Shown here one piece after another: positions 1 through 6,900 of a stretch of 19,225 nucleotides of DNA (position 1 is the stretch's first letter; each line of letters opens with the position of its first letter). The position numbers and the translations under genes were made by a program. Under the pieces are notes generated by a model, which was not told the DNA's origin, searched no databases, and saw nothing but the letters and a program-made list of their open reading frames with translations. Source of the stretch: Candidatus Magasanikiibacteriota bacterium (GTDB lineage Bacteria; Patescibacteriota; Patescibacteriia; Magasanikbacterales; UBA922). The DNA lies in NCBI GenBank assembly GCA_012800155.1, contig JAAZJX010000042.1, forward strand, positions 1 to 19,225, written 5' to 3'.

Positions 1-4
1 AAAC

Positions 5-36
5 AAAAAATCACCTTTATATAAAGATGATTTTTT
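5..36. terminator. AT-rich bidirectional hairpin terminator
   Basis: AAAAAATCA (5-13) pairs with TGATTTTTT (28-36), with a C/A mismatch and then CTTT-ATAT-AAAG as the inner stem and loop. Both strands end in a T run, so it could stop a gene arriving from before the window and also the leftward transcript of the membrane-protein gene. Seen directly; the function is inferred. Confidence 0.7.
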
Positions 37-39
37 ATT

Positions 40-76
40 AACATTTTTTTATAAAAATATTTTCTAAAAAAATGTT
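40..76. repeat. 12-bp perfect inverted repeat
   Basis: AACATTTTTTTA (40-51) is the exact reverse complement of TAAAAAAATGTT (65-76). The 13-base spacer holds a further 10-bp palindrome, AAAATATTTT (54-63). It lies between the terminator at 5-36 and the GC-rich hairpin at 81-113. It may be a second weak terminator, but being almost pure A/T it could also be partly chance. Confidence 0.5.
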
Positions 77-80
77 TGGA

Positions 81-113
81 CCGGCATCGAATCTAAAATA
101 GAAACGATGCCGG
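81..113. repeat. GC-rich compound hairpin
   Basis: CCGGCATCG (81-89) pairs perfectly with CGATGCCGG (105-113). Inside lie a symmetric AA/AA internal loop and a second stem, TCTA (92-95) with TAGA (99-102), closed by AAA. It sits 41 bases beyond the stop of the leftward membrane-protein gene. No T run follows directly on either strand, so it is not a textbook terminator. The 5-base word TTGGA occurs on both sides (76-80 and 115-119). It is far more GC-rich than its surroundings. Confidence 0.65.
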
Positions 114-154
114 GTTGGAAAGAGAGAAGTAAGAAGAGAGGTGAATTATTCTGG

Positions 155-493
155 CTAAGGTTTTTTGATTTCGGTCAGAATTTGACCAATTCCCGAAGTC
201 CAGAATAAACTGAAGATAATTATTCCCAATGTTGTGGACTCTTGAACTTCAGCTATTTTTATAGCTACCACTGTGCCAGACAACATAATAGTGGAGGAAA
301 CAATTATCTGAGTTAAATTCATCTCTTTTGTTGGTCTTTTGGGAAATTTCCAGAAAAATAACCCAAAAGAAATAATAGCCAAAAGTGCTGCAATAAACAA
401 CACTATTCCCAGCGATTTTATAAATATCGCACTTATAGAAATCGCTGTTCCTAAAAGAGTCATTGATAAAAGAACTTTTTCTCTCTTGTTCAT
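155..493 (-). CDS. Small four-helix membrane protein, function unknown
   Basis: A 112-residue, mostly hydrophobic protein. Four likely membrane helices can be read at about residues 7-26, 28-49, 62-82 and 87-106, with basic residues in the loop after helix 2 (around 50-56, KFPKRPTK) and at both ends. I recognise no family or catalytic motif. The start at 493 is well supported by an AAAGGAGGA site (498-506) five bases away and a TTGACA promoter further up. It stops with TAG, whereas every other complete gene here stops with TAA. By hand count, positions 181-420 hold 83 G/C in 240, visibly richer than neighbouring genes. It stands alone and faces away from uppP. These signs suggest recent acquisition or a different expression style; the role is unknown. 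Confidence 0.75.
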   Translation of the reverse strand: MNKREKVLLSMTLLGTAISISAIFIKSLGIVLFIAALLAIISFGLFFWKFPKRPTKEMNLTQIIVSSTIMLSGTVVAIKIAEVQESTTLGIIIFSLFWTSGIGQILTEIKKP

Positions 494-497
494 TTTT

Positions 498-506
498 TCC
501 TCCTTT
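498..506 (-). promoter_or_regulatory. Perfect Shine-Dalgarno site
   Basis: Read leftward, AAAGGAGGA ends four bases before the ATG at 493, with the AGGAGG core five bases away. It fixes that start. No other gene in the window has a comparable site. Confidence 0.85.
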
Positions 507-529
507 CTACTTTTTAGCAGATTTTTAAT

Positions 530-553
530 ATCTTATCCACTATTAGATAAGAT
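530..553. promoter_or_regulatory. Palindrome in the leader of the membrane-protein gene
   Basis: ATCTTATC (530-537) and GATAAGAT (546-553) are perfect inverted repeats with an 8-base spacer. They lie just downstream of the leftward -10 element, about where transcription would begin. The form fits a dimeric-repressor operator, or an RNA hairpin at the 5' end of the message. The regulator is unknown. Confidence 0.5.
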
Positions 554-563
554 GATATTTATT

Positions 564-591
564 ATTTTATCTTTTTTTTACTTTTTGTCAA
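564..591 (-). promoter_or_regulatory. Consensus sigma-70-type promoter for the membrane-protein gene
   Basis: Read leftward: TTGACA (591-586), a 16-base spacer, TAAAAT (569-564). The leader would be about 65 bases and contains the 530-553 palindrome and the Shine-Dalgarno site. Confidence 0.65.
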
Positions 592-627
592 GATAGAATT
601 TACAAACTAAATAAAAATTAAATTTTA

Positions 628-636
628 TGGTATAAT
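628..636 (+). promoter_or_regulatory. Extended -10 promoter for uppP-gpsA
   Basis: TGGTATAAT combines a perfect TATAAT (631-636) with an upstream TGn extension. No good -35 lies at the right distance (TTTACA at 599-604 is too far), as is common for extended -10 promoters. Predicted leader to the ATG at 660 is about 16 bases. Confidence 0.6.
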
Positions 637-659
637 TGAGGTGAATTAATTATTTAATT

Positions 660-1511
660 ATGAGTTTTGTACAAGCAATTATTTTGGGAATAATACAAGG
701 CTTGACTGAATTTTTACCAGTATCTTCATCTGGACATCTTATTTTATTTCCTAAATTGTTTGGTTTATTAGATCAGGGTATGGCTTTTGATGTGGTTTTA
801 CATTTGGGAACTTTAGTTGCTGTTATAGTATATTTTCGATCAAAATTATGGAGTATAATAAAAAGTTATCTTTCTTTTATTTTTCCTGCAAAAATGGAAG
901 ATCAAAAATTATTAACAAATCCTCATTTTTATAAAAATCAAAAAGAAAATAGGAAATTGGGAAATTTAATTTTATTAAGTATAATTCCAGCGAGTATTGT
1001 GGGTTTTTTCTTTGGTGATTGGTTAGAAAATAGTTTTCGTTCAGTAAAGGTAGTTGCTTTTAGTTTGATATTTTGGGGAATAGTTTTATGGATAGCAGAT
1101 GTTTATGCGCGAAAAGAAAAAAATAAAAAAACATTAAAGCAAATTAGTTGGAAGCAATCTTTATTTATTGGTTGTGCTCAAGTTTTAGCATTGATTCCTG
1201 GTACTTCACGCTCAGGTATTACTATGACAGCTGGATTGTTTTCTAAATTTGATAAAACTTCTGCTGCGGAATTTTCTTTTTTAATGAGTGTGCCAATTAT
1301 TGCTTTGGCAGGAGGAAAAGGTTTATTAGATTTAATTCAAAGTGGAAGTTTTTCAGAAAGTTTTTTGATTTTATTGGTGGGATTTATTTTTTCAGCTTTG
1401 AGTGGTTTGTTCGCAGTTTGGGGTTTAATTAAAATAATTAAAAAATATAGTTTTTTACCTTTTGTAATTTATAGAATATTTTTAGGTTTTATTATATTAT
1501 TTTTTATTTAA
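660..1511 (+). CDS. uppP: Undecaprenyl-diphosphate phosphatase (UppP/BacA)
   Basis: An integral membrane enzyme that dephosphorylates undecaprenyl diphosphate, so the C55 lipid carrier can be reused for peptidoglycan synthesis. At 283 residues it has normal family length. Both family signatures are visible: QGLTEFLPVSSSGHL at residues 13-27, with the catalytic Glu and the Ser/His cluster, and PGTSRSG at about 180-186. Several hydrophobic helices follow, as expected. No Shine-Dalgarno site precedes the start, only an A/T leader ending TTATTTAATT. The gene is 11 bases upstream of gpsA, so the two probably share a message from the extended -10 at 628-636. It matches the other wall genes here (mraY, Mur ligase, murB). 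Family identity is secure. Confidence 0.95.
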   Translation: MSFVQAIILGIIQGLTEFLPVSSSGHLILFPKLFGLLDQGMAFDVVLHLGTLVAVIVYFRSKLWSIIKSYLSFIFPAKMEDQKLLTNPHFYKNQKENRKLGNLILLSIIPASIVGFFFGDWLENSFRSVKVVAFSLIFWGIVLWIADVYARKEKNKKTLKQISWKQSLFIGCAQVLALIPGTSRSGITMTAGLFSKFDKTSAAEFSFLMSVPIIALAGGKGLLDLIQSGSFSESFLILLVGFIFSALSGLFAVWGLIKIIKKYSFLPFVIYRIFLGFIILFFI

Positions 1512-1522
1512 CTTATTTAATT

Positions 1523-2533
1523 ATGCAAAAAATAAAAATAAAAAAAATAATTGCAGTATTAGGAGCGGGAAATATGGGAACAGTAATTGCTCAAGTTTTG
1601 GCTGAAAATGGTCATAAAGTAAATTTATGGAATTGGGAGGGGGATATTGATCCTTTGAAACAAATAGAAAAGTTCCAAGAGAATAAAAAATATTTACCAG
1701 GTATAAAATTATCTTCTAATATCAAAGCTTGTTTTAAAATTACTGAGGCTTTGAATAATGCTGATATGATATTTTTTGCTGTACCTAGTAATGTGATGAA
1801 AAATATAGTTTCTTTTGTAGCAAAAAATATCAAAGATAAAGCTATTTTAGTAGATGTTTCAAAAGGTTTGGATCCCAAAACTTTGTCTTTTGTAACTTCT
1901 TTAATAGCTAAACATGTAAGACCTAGTTTAAAAGGTAATGTTGCAACTATTTCTGGTCCAGCTGTTGCCAAACAAATTGCTTTACATCAATATACAGTTA
2001 TGAATGTAGCAAGTAAAAAACATTCTGTTGTAAATAAAGTTATGGAAGTAATGAATAATAATTATTTAAAACTTATTCCTTGTAATGATATAATTGGAGT
2101 AGAAGTAGGAGGTTCTTTCAAAAATGTATATACTATTGCCATTGGAATGTGTGATGGACTTGGTTATGGTCTTAATACCAAAGCAGCTTTATTAACATTA
2201 GCTATTAAAGAAATGGCTGATCTCATACAAGCTATGGGAGGAAAGAGAAAAACTGCTTATGGATTGGCAGGTATAGGTGATTTGATTGGAACTTCACTTT
2301 GTGATGATAGTCGTAATAGAACTTTTGGTGAATATTTAGGTAAAAATATACCCAAAGAACAAGCTATAAAAAAAGTTAAACAAGTAGTGGAAGGAATTGA
2401 GGCAACTAAATGTTTAATAAAATTATCAAAAAAATATAATATTCAAACACCATTTGCAAAAATGATTTATCAATGCTTGGAAAGTAAAAAAAATCCTAGT
2501 AAAATCTTTAAAGATTTCTTGCAAAATTTATAA
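1523..2533 (+). CDS. gpsA: NAD(P)-dependent glycerol-3-phosphate dehydrogenase
   Basis: Cytosolic enzyme that interconverts dihydroxyacetone phosphate and sn-glycerol-3-phosphate, the backbone of phospholipids. At 336 residues it has the usual length. The N-terminal Rossmann motif GAGNMG is at residues 14-19. The catalytic lysine region GGSFKN has Lys200, followed by the family block GLGYGLNTKAAL. The C-terminal substrate region includes GLAGIGDL and SRNRTFG near residues 250-268. A lysine-rich stretch, about ten residues, precedes the Rossmann strand. It follows uppP by 11 bases, and the ten bases before its ATG are identical to those before uppP. No terminator lies between them. The next promoter begins just after its stop. 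Confidence 0.95.
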   Translation: MQKIKIKKIIAVLGAGNMGTVIAQVLAENGHKVNLWNWEGDIDPLKQIEKFQENKKYLPGIKLSSNIKACFKITEALNNADMIFFAVPSNVMKNIVSFVAKNIKDKAILVDVSKGLDPKTLSFVTSLIAKHVRPSLKGNVATISGPAVAKQIALHQYTVMNVASKKHSVVNKVMEVMNNNYLKLIPCNDIIGVEVGGSFKNVYTIAIGMCDGLGYGLNTKAALLTLAIKEMADLIQAMGGKRKTAYGLAGIGDLIGTSLCDDSRNRTFGEYLGKNIPKEQAIKKVKQVVEGIEATKCLIKLSKKYNIQTPFAKMIYQCLESKKNPSKIFKDFLQNL

Positions 2534-2539
2534 GAAAAG

Positions 2540-2568
2540 TTGACTAGGGAATTATTAAATGATATGAT
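2540..2568 (+). promoter_or_regulatory. Promoter of the regulator-exporter operon
   Basis: TTGACT (2540-2545), a 17-base spacer, TATGAT (2563-2568). Near-consensus and ideally spaced. The predicted start of transcription falls inside the palindrome at 2567-2590. Confidence 0.7.
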
Positions 2569-2590
2569 AAGTATGATTTAACATACTTAT
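2567..2590. promoter_or_regulatory. Palindromic operator overlapping the transcription start
   Basis: ATAAGTATG (2567-2575) and CATACTTAT (2582-2590) are perfect 9-bp inverted repeats with a 6-base spacer. The element begins within the -10 box and lies immediately before an AbrB-type regulator gene, which suggests autoregulation. On RNA it forms a hairpin followed by TATTTTTT, so it could instead, or also, end the uppP-gpsA message. Confidence 0.55.
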
Positions 2591-2598
2591 TATTTTTT

Positions 2599-2832
2599 AT
2601 GAAAAAGACAAAAAATAATGATTTTTTTCACAAAAAAGATCTTTGTGGAGTTACAGTCATGGGAGTAAGAGGGCAAGTAGTAATTCCCAAAAAAATTAGA
2701 GAAAAATTAAAAATAAAATCAGGAGATAATTTTTTAGTTATGGAAAAAAATGGAGCAATAATTTTTATTCCTACTCAACAAGTCAAGAAAATGATGTCGT
2801 TTATCTCTAAAGAATTAAATAAAATAAATTAA
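2599..2832 (+). CDS. AbrB/SpoVT-type DNA-binding regulator
   Basis: A 77-residue protein with one swapped-hairpin AbrB/SpoVT/MazE DNA-binding domain at about residues 17-60. The core GQVVIPKKIREKLKIKSGD (25-43) is the classic family signature. Such proteins bind DNA as dimers; they act either as global or local regulators or as antitoxins. No toxin gene follows. Instead the stop is 12 bases before an exporter adaptor gene, so an autoregulator of the export operon is the likeliest role. The palindrome over its promoter supports that. A shorter form starting at Met21 is possible, since the first 15 or so residues are polar and lie outside the domain. C-terminal residues 61-77 probably form a helix. 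Confidence 0.85.
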   Translation: MKKTKNNDFFHKKDLCGVTVMGVRGQVVIPKKIREKLKIKSGDNFLVMEKNGAIIFIPTQQVKKMMSFISKELNKIN

Positions 2833-2844
2833 TTGATTTTTTAT

Positions 2845-4650
2845 ATGGAATCAGAAGTAATAAATATTAAAAATAAAAAATGGTATAAAAATAAAAAATT
2901 TTATATTATTTTGGGGATTTTTTTTATTGGTTTAATTATTTATAATTTAATTAACAAAGCTAATCAAGATCCACAATATGAAACTGTAAAAGTTATGAAA
3001 GGGACTTTGATTCAAACAGTAGATGCTACTGGTAATGTAGAATCAGCCGATGAATTAGATTTGCGTTTTGAAACAGTTGGTAAAATAACTAAAATTTACA
3101 AAAAAGTAAATGATGAAGTGAAAGCTGGTGAAATTATAATGTCATTAGATTTAACTGAGCTTGGAGCTAGAGTAAGTCAAGCTCAGGCTGGATTGAGTAG
3201 ATCTCAAGCTAATCTTGATAAACTTTTGGCTGGACAAACTGATCAGTATTTAATTAGTTTAGAATCAAAATTAGATCAAGCAGCGGCTAGTTATGAACAG
3301 GTAAAAGCACAATATGATAATTATCTCAATGAAGCTGAATCAGTAGTAAAAACAGCTGAAGTAAATTTAAATTTAGCTGAAGGAGGAGAAGATAGTCAAA
3401 TTGTAAAAGATGCATATAATAGTACTATTGCTCTTTTGAATACAGTTCAATATGTACTTGGTAATGGACTTACGGAATCAGATAATATTTTAGGAATAGA
3501 TAATACTTTGGCTAATGATGAATTTGAAGATGTTTTAGCTGCTTTAGATTCTTCTAAATTAAATCAAGCCGAATCAAGATATTATACAGCTAAATCTACT
3601 AAGTATGATGCAGATGAAATTATTAATCAATTAACAGTTGATTCTTCGCATGAAAAAGTTGATTGGGCGTTGGTTGTTAGTAAAGATGCTTTGTTTGATA
3701 TGAAAAATTTATTATTTACTGTTAGTGAAGTGCTTGATAATACTATGCCAATTGGTAATTTGACTCAGTCAGGATTAACAGTTTTGAAAAATAATATTCA
3801 GAATGTGAGAGGAAGTGTTTCTCTTCAATATAGTAATTTAATAAATCAAGAACAATTAGTAAATAATGCAAAAAATAGTTTTAGCACTTATAAAATTGCT
3901 TATGATAAAGCAGTAGCTAATTTGGAAAATTTAAAAATAAAACGAGAAGCAGATTTAGCTGCTGCTCAGGCAATTGTTGATCAAGCTCAGGCTAGCTATA
4001 CTGATGCTAAGAATCCACCTAGAATAGAAGATGTTTTAAGTTATCAGGCAGTTGTTAAAGAATCAGAAGCTAATTTAATTCAAGCTCAGGCTAATTATAA
4101 TAAAGCTTTAGTTAGAGCTTATGTTGATGGAGTGATAGGTAAAATTAATGGTAAAGTTGGTCAATATGTAACAAGTCAAGATGTTGTGGCTAAATTGATA
4201 AGTCCTCATTTTGAAATAAAAGTTGATATACCAGAAACAGATATTGTAAAAATTTCTTTACATAATACTGCTACGATTAAACTTGATGCTTATGGAGATG
4301 AAATAAATTTTACTGGGATAGTTTCAGAAATAGAAAAAGGTGAAACAGTAATTCAGGATGTAACTTATTATAAAGTTACAGTTTCTTTGAATGAATTATC
4401 TGAAAAAGAAATTTTGAATGGTATGACTGCTGATGTTATATTTTTTACAGCAGAAGAAAAAGATGTAATTTATATTCCTCTTCGTACAGTTTTTAATAGA
4501 AATGATGGATCAAAATATGTTCGTGTGTTGGAAGATGGAAAAGTAAAAGAAAAAGAAATTATTACTGGTTTGAGAGGTGATGGGGGATTGATTGAAGTTA
4601 AATCAGGTTTAAACGAAGGACAAGAAGTTATTTTATCTGTTAATGAATAA
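2845..4650 (+). CDS. MacA/HlyD-type membrane fusion (adaptor) protein
   Basis: Adaptor for the ABC exporter encoded downstream. Residues 19-36 form a single N-terminal membrane anchor preceded by lysines, so the rest would lie outside the membrane. The lipoyl-like domain is split: its first half is at about 53-101 (with GTLIQTV and KAGEIIMSLD) and its second at about 424-453 (VDGVIGKINGKVGQYV). Between them is an unusually long, Ala/Gln-rich, presumably coiled-coil insertion. A beta-barrel-like section and a C-terminal domain follow. At 601 residues it is much longer than typical MacA (roughly 370). I chose ATG 2845 rather than the in-frame TTG at 2833, which directly abuts the previous stop. 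The gene overlaps the next by 8 bases. Confidence 0.85.
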   Translation: MESEVINIKNKKWYKNKKFYIILGIFFIGLIIYNLINKANQDPQYETVKVMKGTLIQTVDATGNVESADELDLRFETVGKITKIYKKVNDEVKAGEIIMSLDLTELGARVSQAQAGLSRSQANLDKLLAGQTDQYLISLESKLDQAAASYEQVKAQYDNYLNEAESVVKTAEVNLNLAEGGEDSQIVKDAYNSTIALLNTVQYVLGNGLTESDNILGIDNTLANDEFEDVLAALDSSKLNQAESRYYTAKSTKYDADEIINQLTVDSSHEKVDWALVVSKDALFDMKNLLFTVSEVLDNTMPIGNLTQSGLTVLKNNIQNVRGSVSLQYSNLINQEQLVNNAKNSFSTYKIAYDKAVANLENLKIKREADLAAAQAIVDQAQASYTDAKNPPRIEDVLSYQAVVKESEANLIQAQANYNKALVRAYVDGVIGKINGKVGQYVTSQDVVAKLISPHFEIKVDIPETDIVKISLHNTATIKLDAYGDEINFTGIVSEIEKGETVIQDVTYYKVTVSLNELSEKEILNGMTADVIFFTAEEKDVIYIPLRTVFNRNDGSKYVRVLEDGKVKEKEIITGLRGDGGLIEVKSGLNEGQEVILSVNE

Positions 4651-6142
4651 TTTTATTATGGAGAATAAAAAACTTTTCTCTAAAATTTATAAAGTAGCTA
4701 AATTACAAAAAGTAGATGTTTATGTTGTAGGTGGTTTTGTTCGTGACAATCTTTTAGGTATAAAAGAAAAAAAAGATATTGATTTTGTAGTAGCTTGTTC
4801 ACAAAGTCTTGAAGATTCATCAAGAGAAAAGGTAGGTTTAAAATTTGCCAAAGCTTTGGATAAAGAATTAAAAGAAGTAGGCAGTTTAATAGAGTTTCCA
4901 GATTTTGATACTGCTCGTTATGTTTTCACTGAAGAAGATGAAAATGGTAATAAAATAAAAAAATTGGAAATAGAATTTGCTGGTGCAAGAACAGAAAAGT
5001 ATGAACGAAATTCTCGTAAACCAATAGTAACAGCTACTAGTTTAGCAGAAGATTTGAAAAGAAGAGATTTTACAGTTAATGCTATGGCTCAAAAAATTGG
5101 TAGTTTAGGTAATTTAGGAAAAATAATTGATCCTTTTAATGGACAAGAAGATTTGAAAAATAAAATTTTATGTACTCCACTTGATCCTAATGAAACTTTT
5201 TCAGAAGATCCGCTTCGTATGATTCGAGCGGCTCGTTTTGCTGCTCAATTAGGATTTTCTATTGAAGCTAATACTTATGAAGCTTTGAAAAAAAATTATT
5301 CAAGATTAAAAATTGTTTCAGCAGAAAGAATAAAAGAAGAATTATTTAAATTATTAAAAACAGAGCAACCATCTATAGGTTTAAGAATTTTATATGAAAC
5401 TGGTCTTTCATCTATGTTTTTACCGGAAATGGATGCTTTAAATGAAGTAGAGGAAATTTATGGACAACATCATAAAAATAATTTAGAACATACTTTTAAA
5501 GTAGTAGATAATGTGGCAAAAAAAACAAATAATACTTTATTGCGTTTTGCTGCTTTATTGCATGATATTGGTAAACCAGGAACAAAACAATTTGTTAGTG
5601 GTAGAGGTTGGACTTTTGATATGCATGAACATTTAGGTAGAAAAATTGTTAGAATAATTAGTAAAAGATTACATTTTAGTAAAGAGGAAAGTGATTATGT
5701 AGCAAAATTAGTTCGTTGGCATCAACAACCAATTAATCTTATGGATGAAGGAGTAACTGATAGCGCAGTGAGAAGGTTAATTGTAAATTTAGGAGATGAT
5801 TTGAAAGATTTATTGATTTTATGTCGGAGTGATATTACTACTGGCAATCCAGCAAAATTGGAAAAAAGATTAAAAAATTACGATTATTTAGAAAAAAGAA
5901 TAGAAGAGGTAAGGGAAAAAGATAAATTAAGAGCTTTTCAATCACCTTTGCGTGGTGAAGAAATAATGAAATTAGCAGGACTTAAACCAGGACCAACAGT
6001 GGGCAAGATTAAGAAAGCTATTGAAGAAGCAATTTTAGAAGGAATTATTCCTAATGAATATGAAGCATCTAAAAAATATTTTGAAAAAATTAAAAATAAT
6101 TATTTAGAACAAATGGAAGATTGGGAATGTTTAACATCTTAA
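4643..6142 (+). CDS. cca: CCA-adding tRNA nucleotidyltransferase with HD domain
   Basis: Adds or repairs the 3' CCA end of tRNAs using CTP and ATP. The class II nucleotidyltransferase head is clear: GG at 30-31, VRD at 33-35, the metal-binding DID at 45-47, then RRDFTVNAMA near 139-148. DPLRMIRAARFAAQLGF marks the adjoining helical region. A C-terminal HD phosphohydrolase-type domain has a histidine near residue 275 and LHDIGKP near 305. The 499-residue length suits the long bacterial HD-containing form. Its ATG overlaps the adaptor gene's stop by 8 bases; an alternative ATG at 4658 removes five residues and follows an A/T leader like other genes here. Oddly, it splits the adaptor from its ABC partner, so this housekeeping enzyme seems to share the export operon's message. 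Confidence 0.92.
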   Translation: MNNFIMENKKLFSKIYKVAKLQKVDVYVVGGFVRDNLLGIKEKKDIDFVVACSQSLEDSSREKVGLKFAKALDKELKEVGSLIEFPDFDTARYVFTEEDENGNKIKKLEIEFAGARTEKYERNSRKPIVTATSLAEDLKRRDFTVNAMAQKIGSLGNLGKIIDPFNGQEDLKNKILCTPLDPNETFSEDPLRMIRAARFAAQLGFSIEANTYEALKKNYSRLKIVSAERIKEELFKLLKTEQPSIGLRILYETGLSSMFLPEMDALNEVEEIYGQHHKNNLEHTFKVVDNVAKKTNNTLLRFAALLHDIGKPGTKQFVSGRGWTFDMHEHLGRKIVRIISKRLHFSKEESDYVAKLVRWHQQPINLMDEGVTDSAVRRLIVNLGDDLKDLLILCRSDITTGNPAKLEKRLKNYDYLEKRIEEVREKDKLRAFQSPLRGEEIMKLAGLKPGPTVGKIKKAIEEAILEGIIPNEYEASKKYFEKIKNNYLEQMEDWECLTS

Positions 6143-6163
6143 TAAAATTTTGTTTATTTTTAT

Positions 6164-6895
6164 ATGTCGGAAGCTTTAATAAAAGTAGAAAATTTAAAAA
6201 AACAATATGAAAACGATGAAGTGATTACTAAAGTTTTATTTGGTTTAAATTTTGAAATTAAAAAAGGTGAATTTGTAGCTATTATGGGTCCTTCAGGTTC
6301 AGGTAAATCTACACTTATGAATATTTTAGGATTTTTGGATATTTTGACTGAAGGAAAATATTTTTTTGATAATATAGATGTTAGTACTTTGGATGATGAT
6401 TATTTAGCAGAAATGCGAAGTAAAAAAATTGGTTTTGTTTTTCAATCTTTCAATTTATTACCTAGAACTTCTGTTTTGGATAATGTGATGTTACCACTTT
6501 TTTATAATAATACTCCAAAACAAGAAAGAATTGCTAAAGCTAAAAAAGCTATAGAATCTGTGGGATTATCTCATCGTATAAATAATTTATCAAATCAATT
6601 ATCAGGTGGAGAAAAACAAAGAGTTGCTATTGCTCGAGCTTTGGTTAATGAACCTTCAGTTATTTTTGCTGATGAACCAACAGGCAATTTAGATTCTAAG
6701 TCAGGTTTACAAATAATGAAAATTTTGCAAGATTTAAATTTAAAACAAAAACATACTATTATTTTAGTTACTCATGAAAAATATACAGCTGAACATGCAG
6801 AAAGAATTTTAAAAATGAAAGATGGTTTATTGGTTTCTGATGAATTAGTTAAAAATAGACAAATGGCTAGTAATAATGGAGAATTGATAAAATAA
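6164..6895 (+). CDS. MacB/LolD-type ABC transporter ATPase
   Basis: Cytosolic motor subunit of the export system. It is 243 residues long with all ABC motifs intact: Walker A GPSGSGKST (42-50), Q-loop in VFQSFNLLP (92-100), signature LSGGEKQR (146-153), Walker B VIFADEP (166-172) and the H-loop His204 in VTHE. The SGGEKQRVAIARAL form and overall size are typical of the MacB/LolD/FtsE group that works with FtsX-like permeases. It lies 21 bases after cca and 5 bases before the first permease, so it is co-transcribed. About 25 residues beyond the core form a polar tail. The substrate cannot be told from sequence. Confidence 0.95.
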   Translation: MSEALIKVENLKKQYENDEVITKVLFGLNFEIKKGEFVAIMGPSGSGKSTLMNILGFLDILTEGKYFFDNIDVSTLDDDYLAEMRSKKIGFVFQSFNLLPRTSVLDNVMLPLFYNNTPKQERIAKAKKAIESVGLSHRINNLSNQLSGGEKQRVAIARALVNEPSVIFADEPTGNLDSKSGLQIMKILQDLNLKQKHTIILVTHEKYTAEHAERILKMKDGLLVSDELVKNRQMASNNGELIK

Positions 6896-6900
6896 TAGTT

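Noticed and set aside
5..113. CRISPR-like repeat cluster at the left end
   Set aside because: The elements are three different inverted repeats with no recurring direct repeat or spacers.
339..596. Rightward 85-codon open frame opposite the membrane-protein gene
   Set aside because: It lies antisense to a gene with a clear promoter and Shine-Dalgarno site; its translation looks like low-complexity residue of the other strand.
1612..1971. Leftward 119-codon open frame inside gpsA
   Set aside because: It is fully antisense to a conserved enzyme and has no recognisable domain or initiation signal.
2599..2832. AbrB-type protein as an antitoxin of a toxin-antitoxin pair
   Set aside because: No small toxin-like gene lies on either side; the next gene is an exporter adaptor.
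2833..2844. Upstream TTG start that would lengthen the adaptor protein by four residues
   Set aside because: It directly abuts the previous stop and has no supporting site; the ATG at 2845 has an A/T leader like other starts here.
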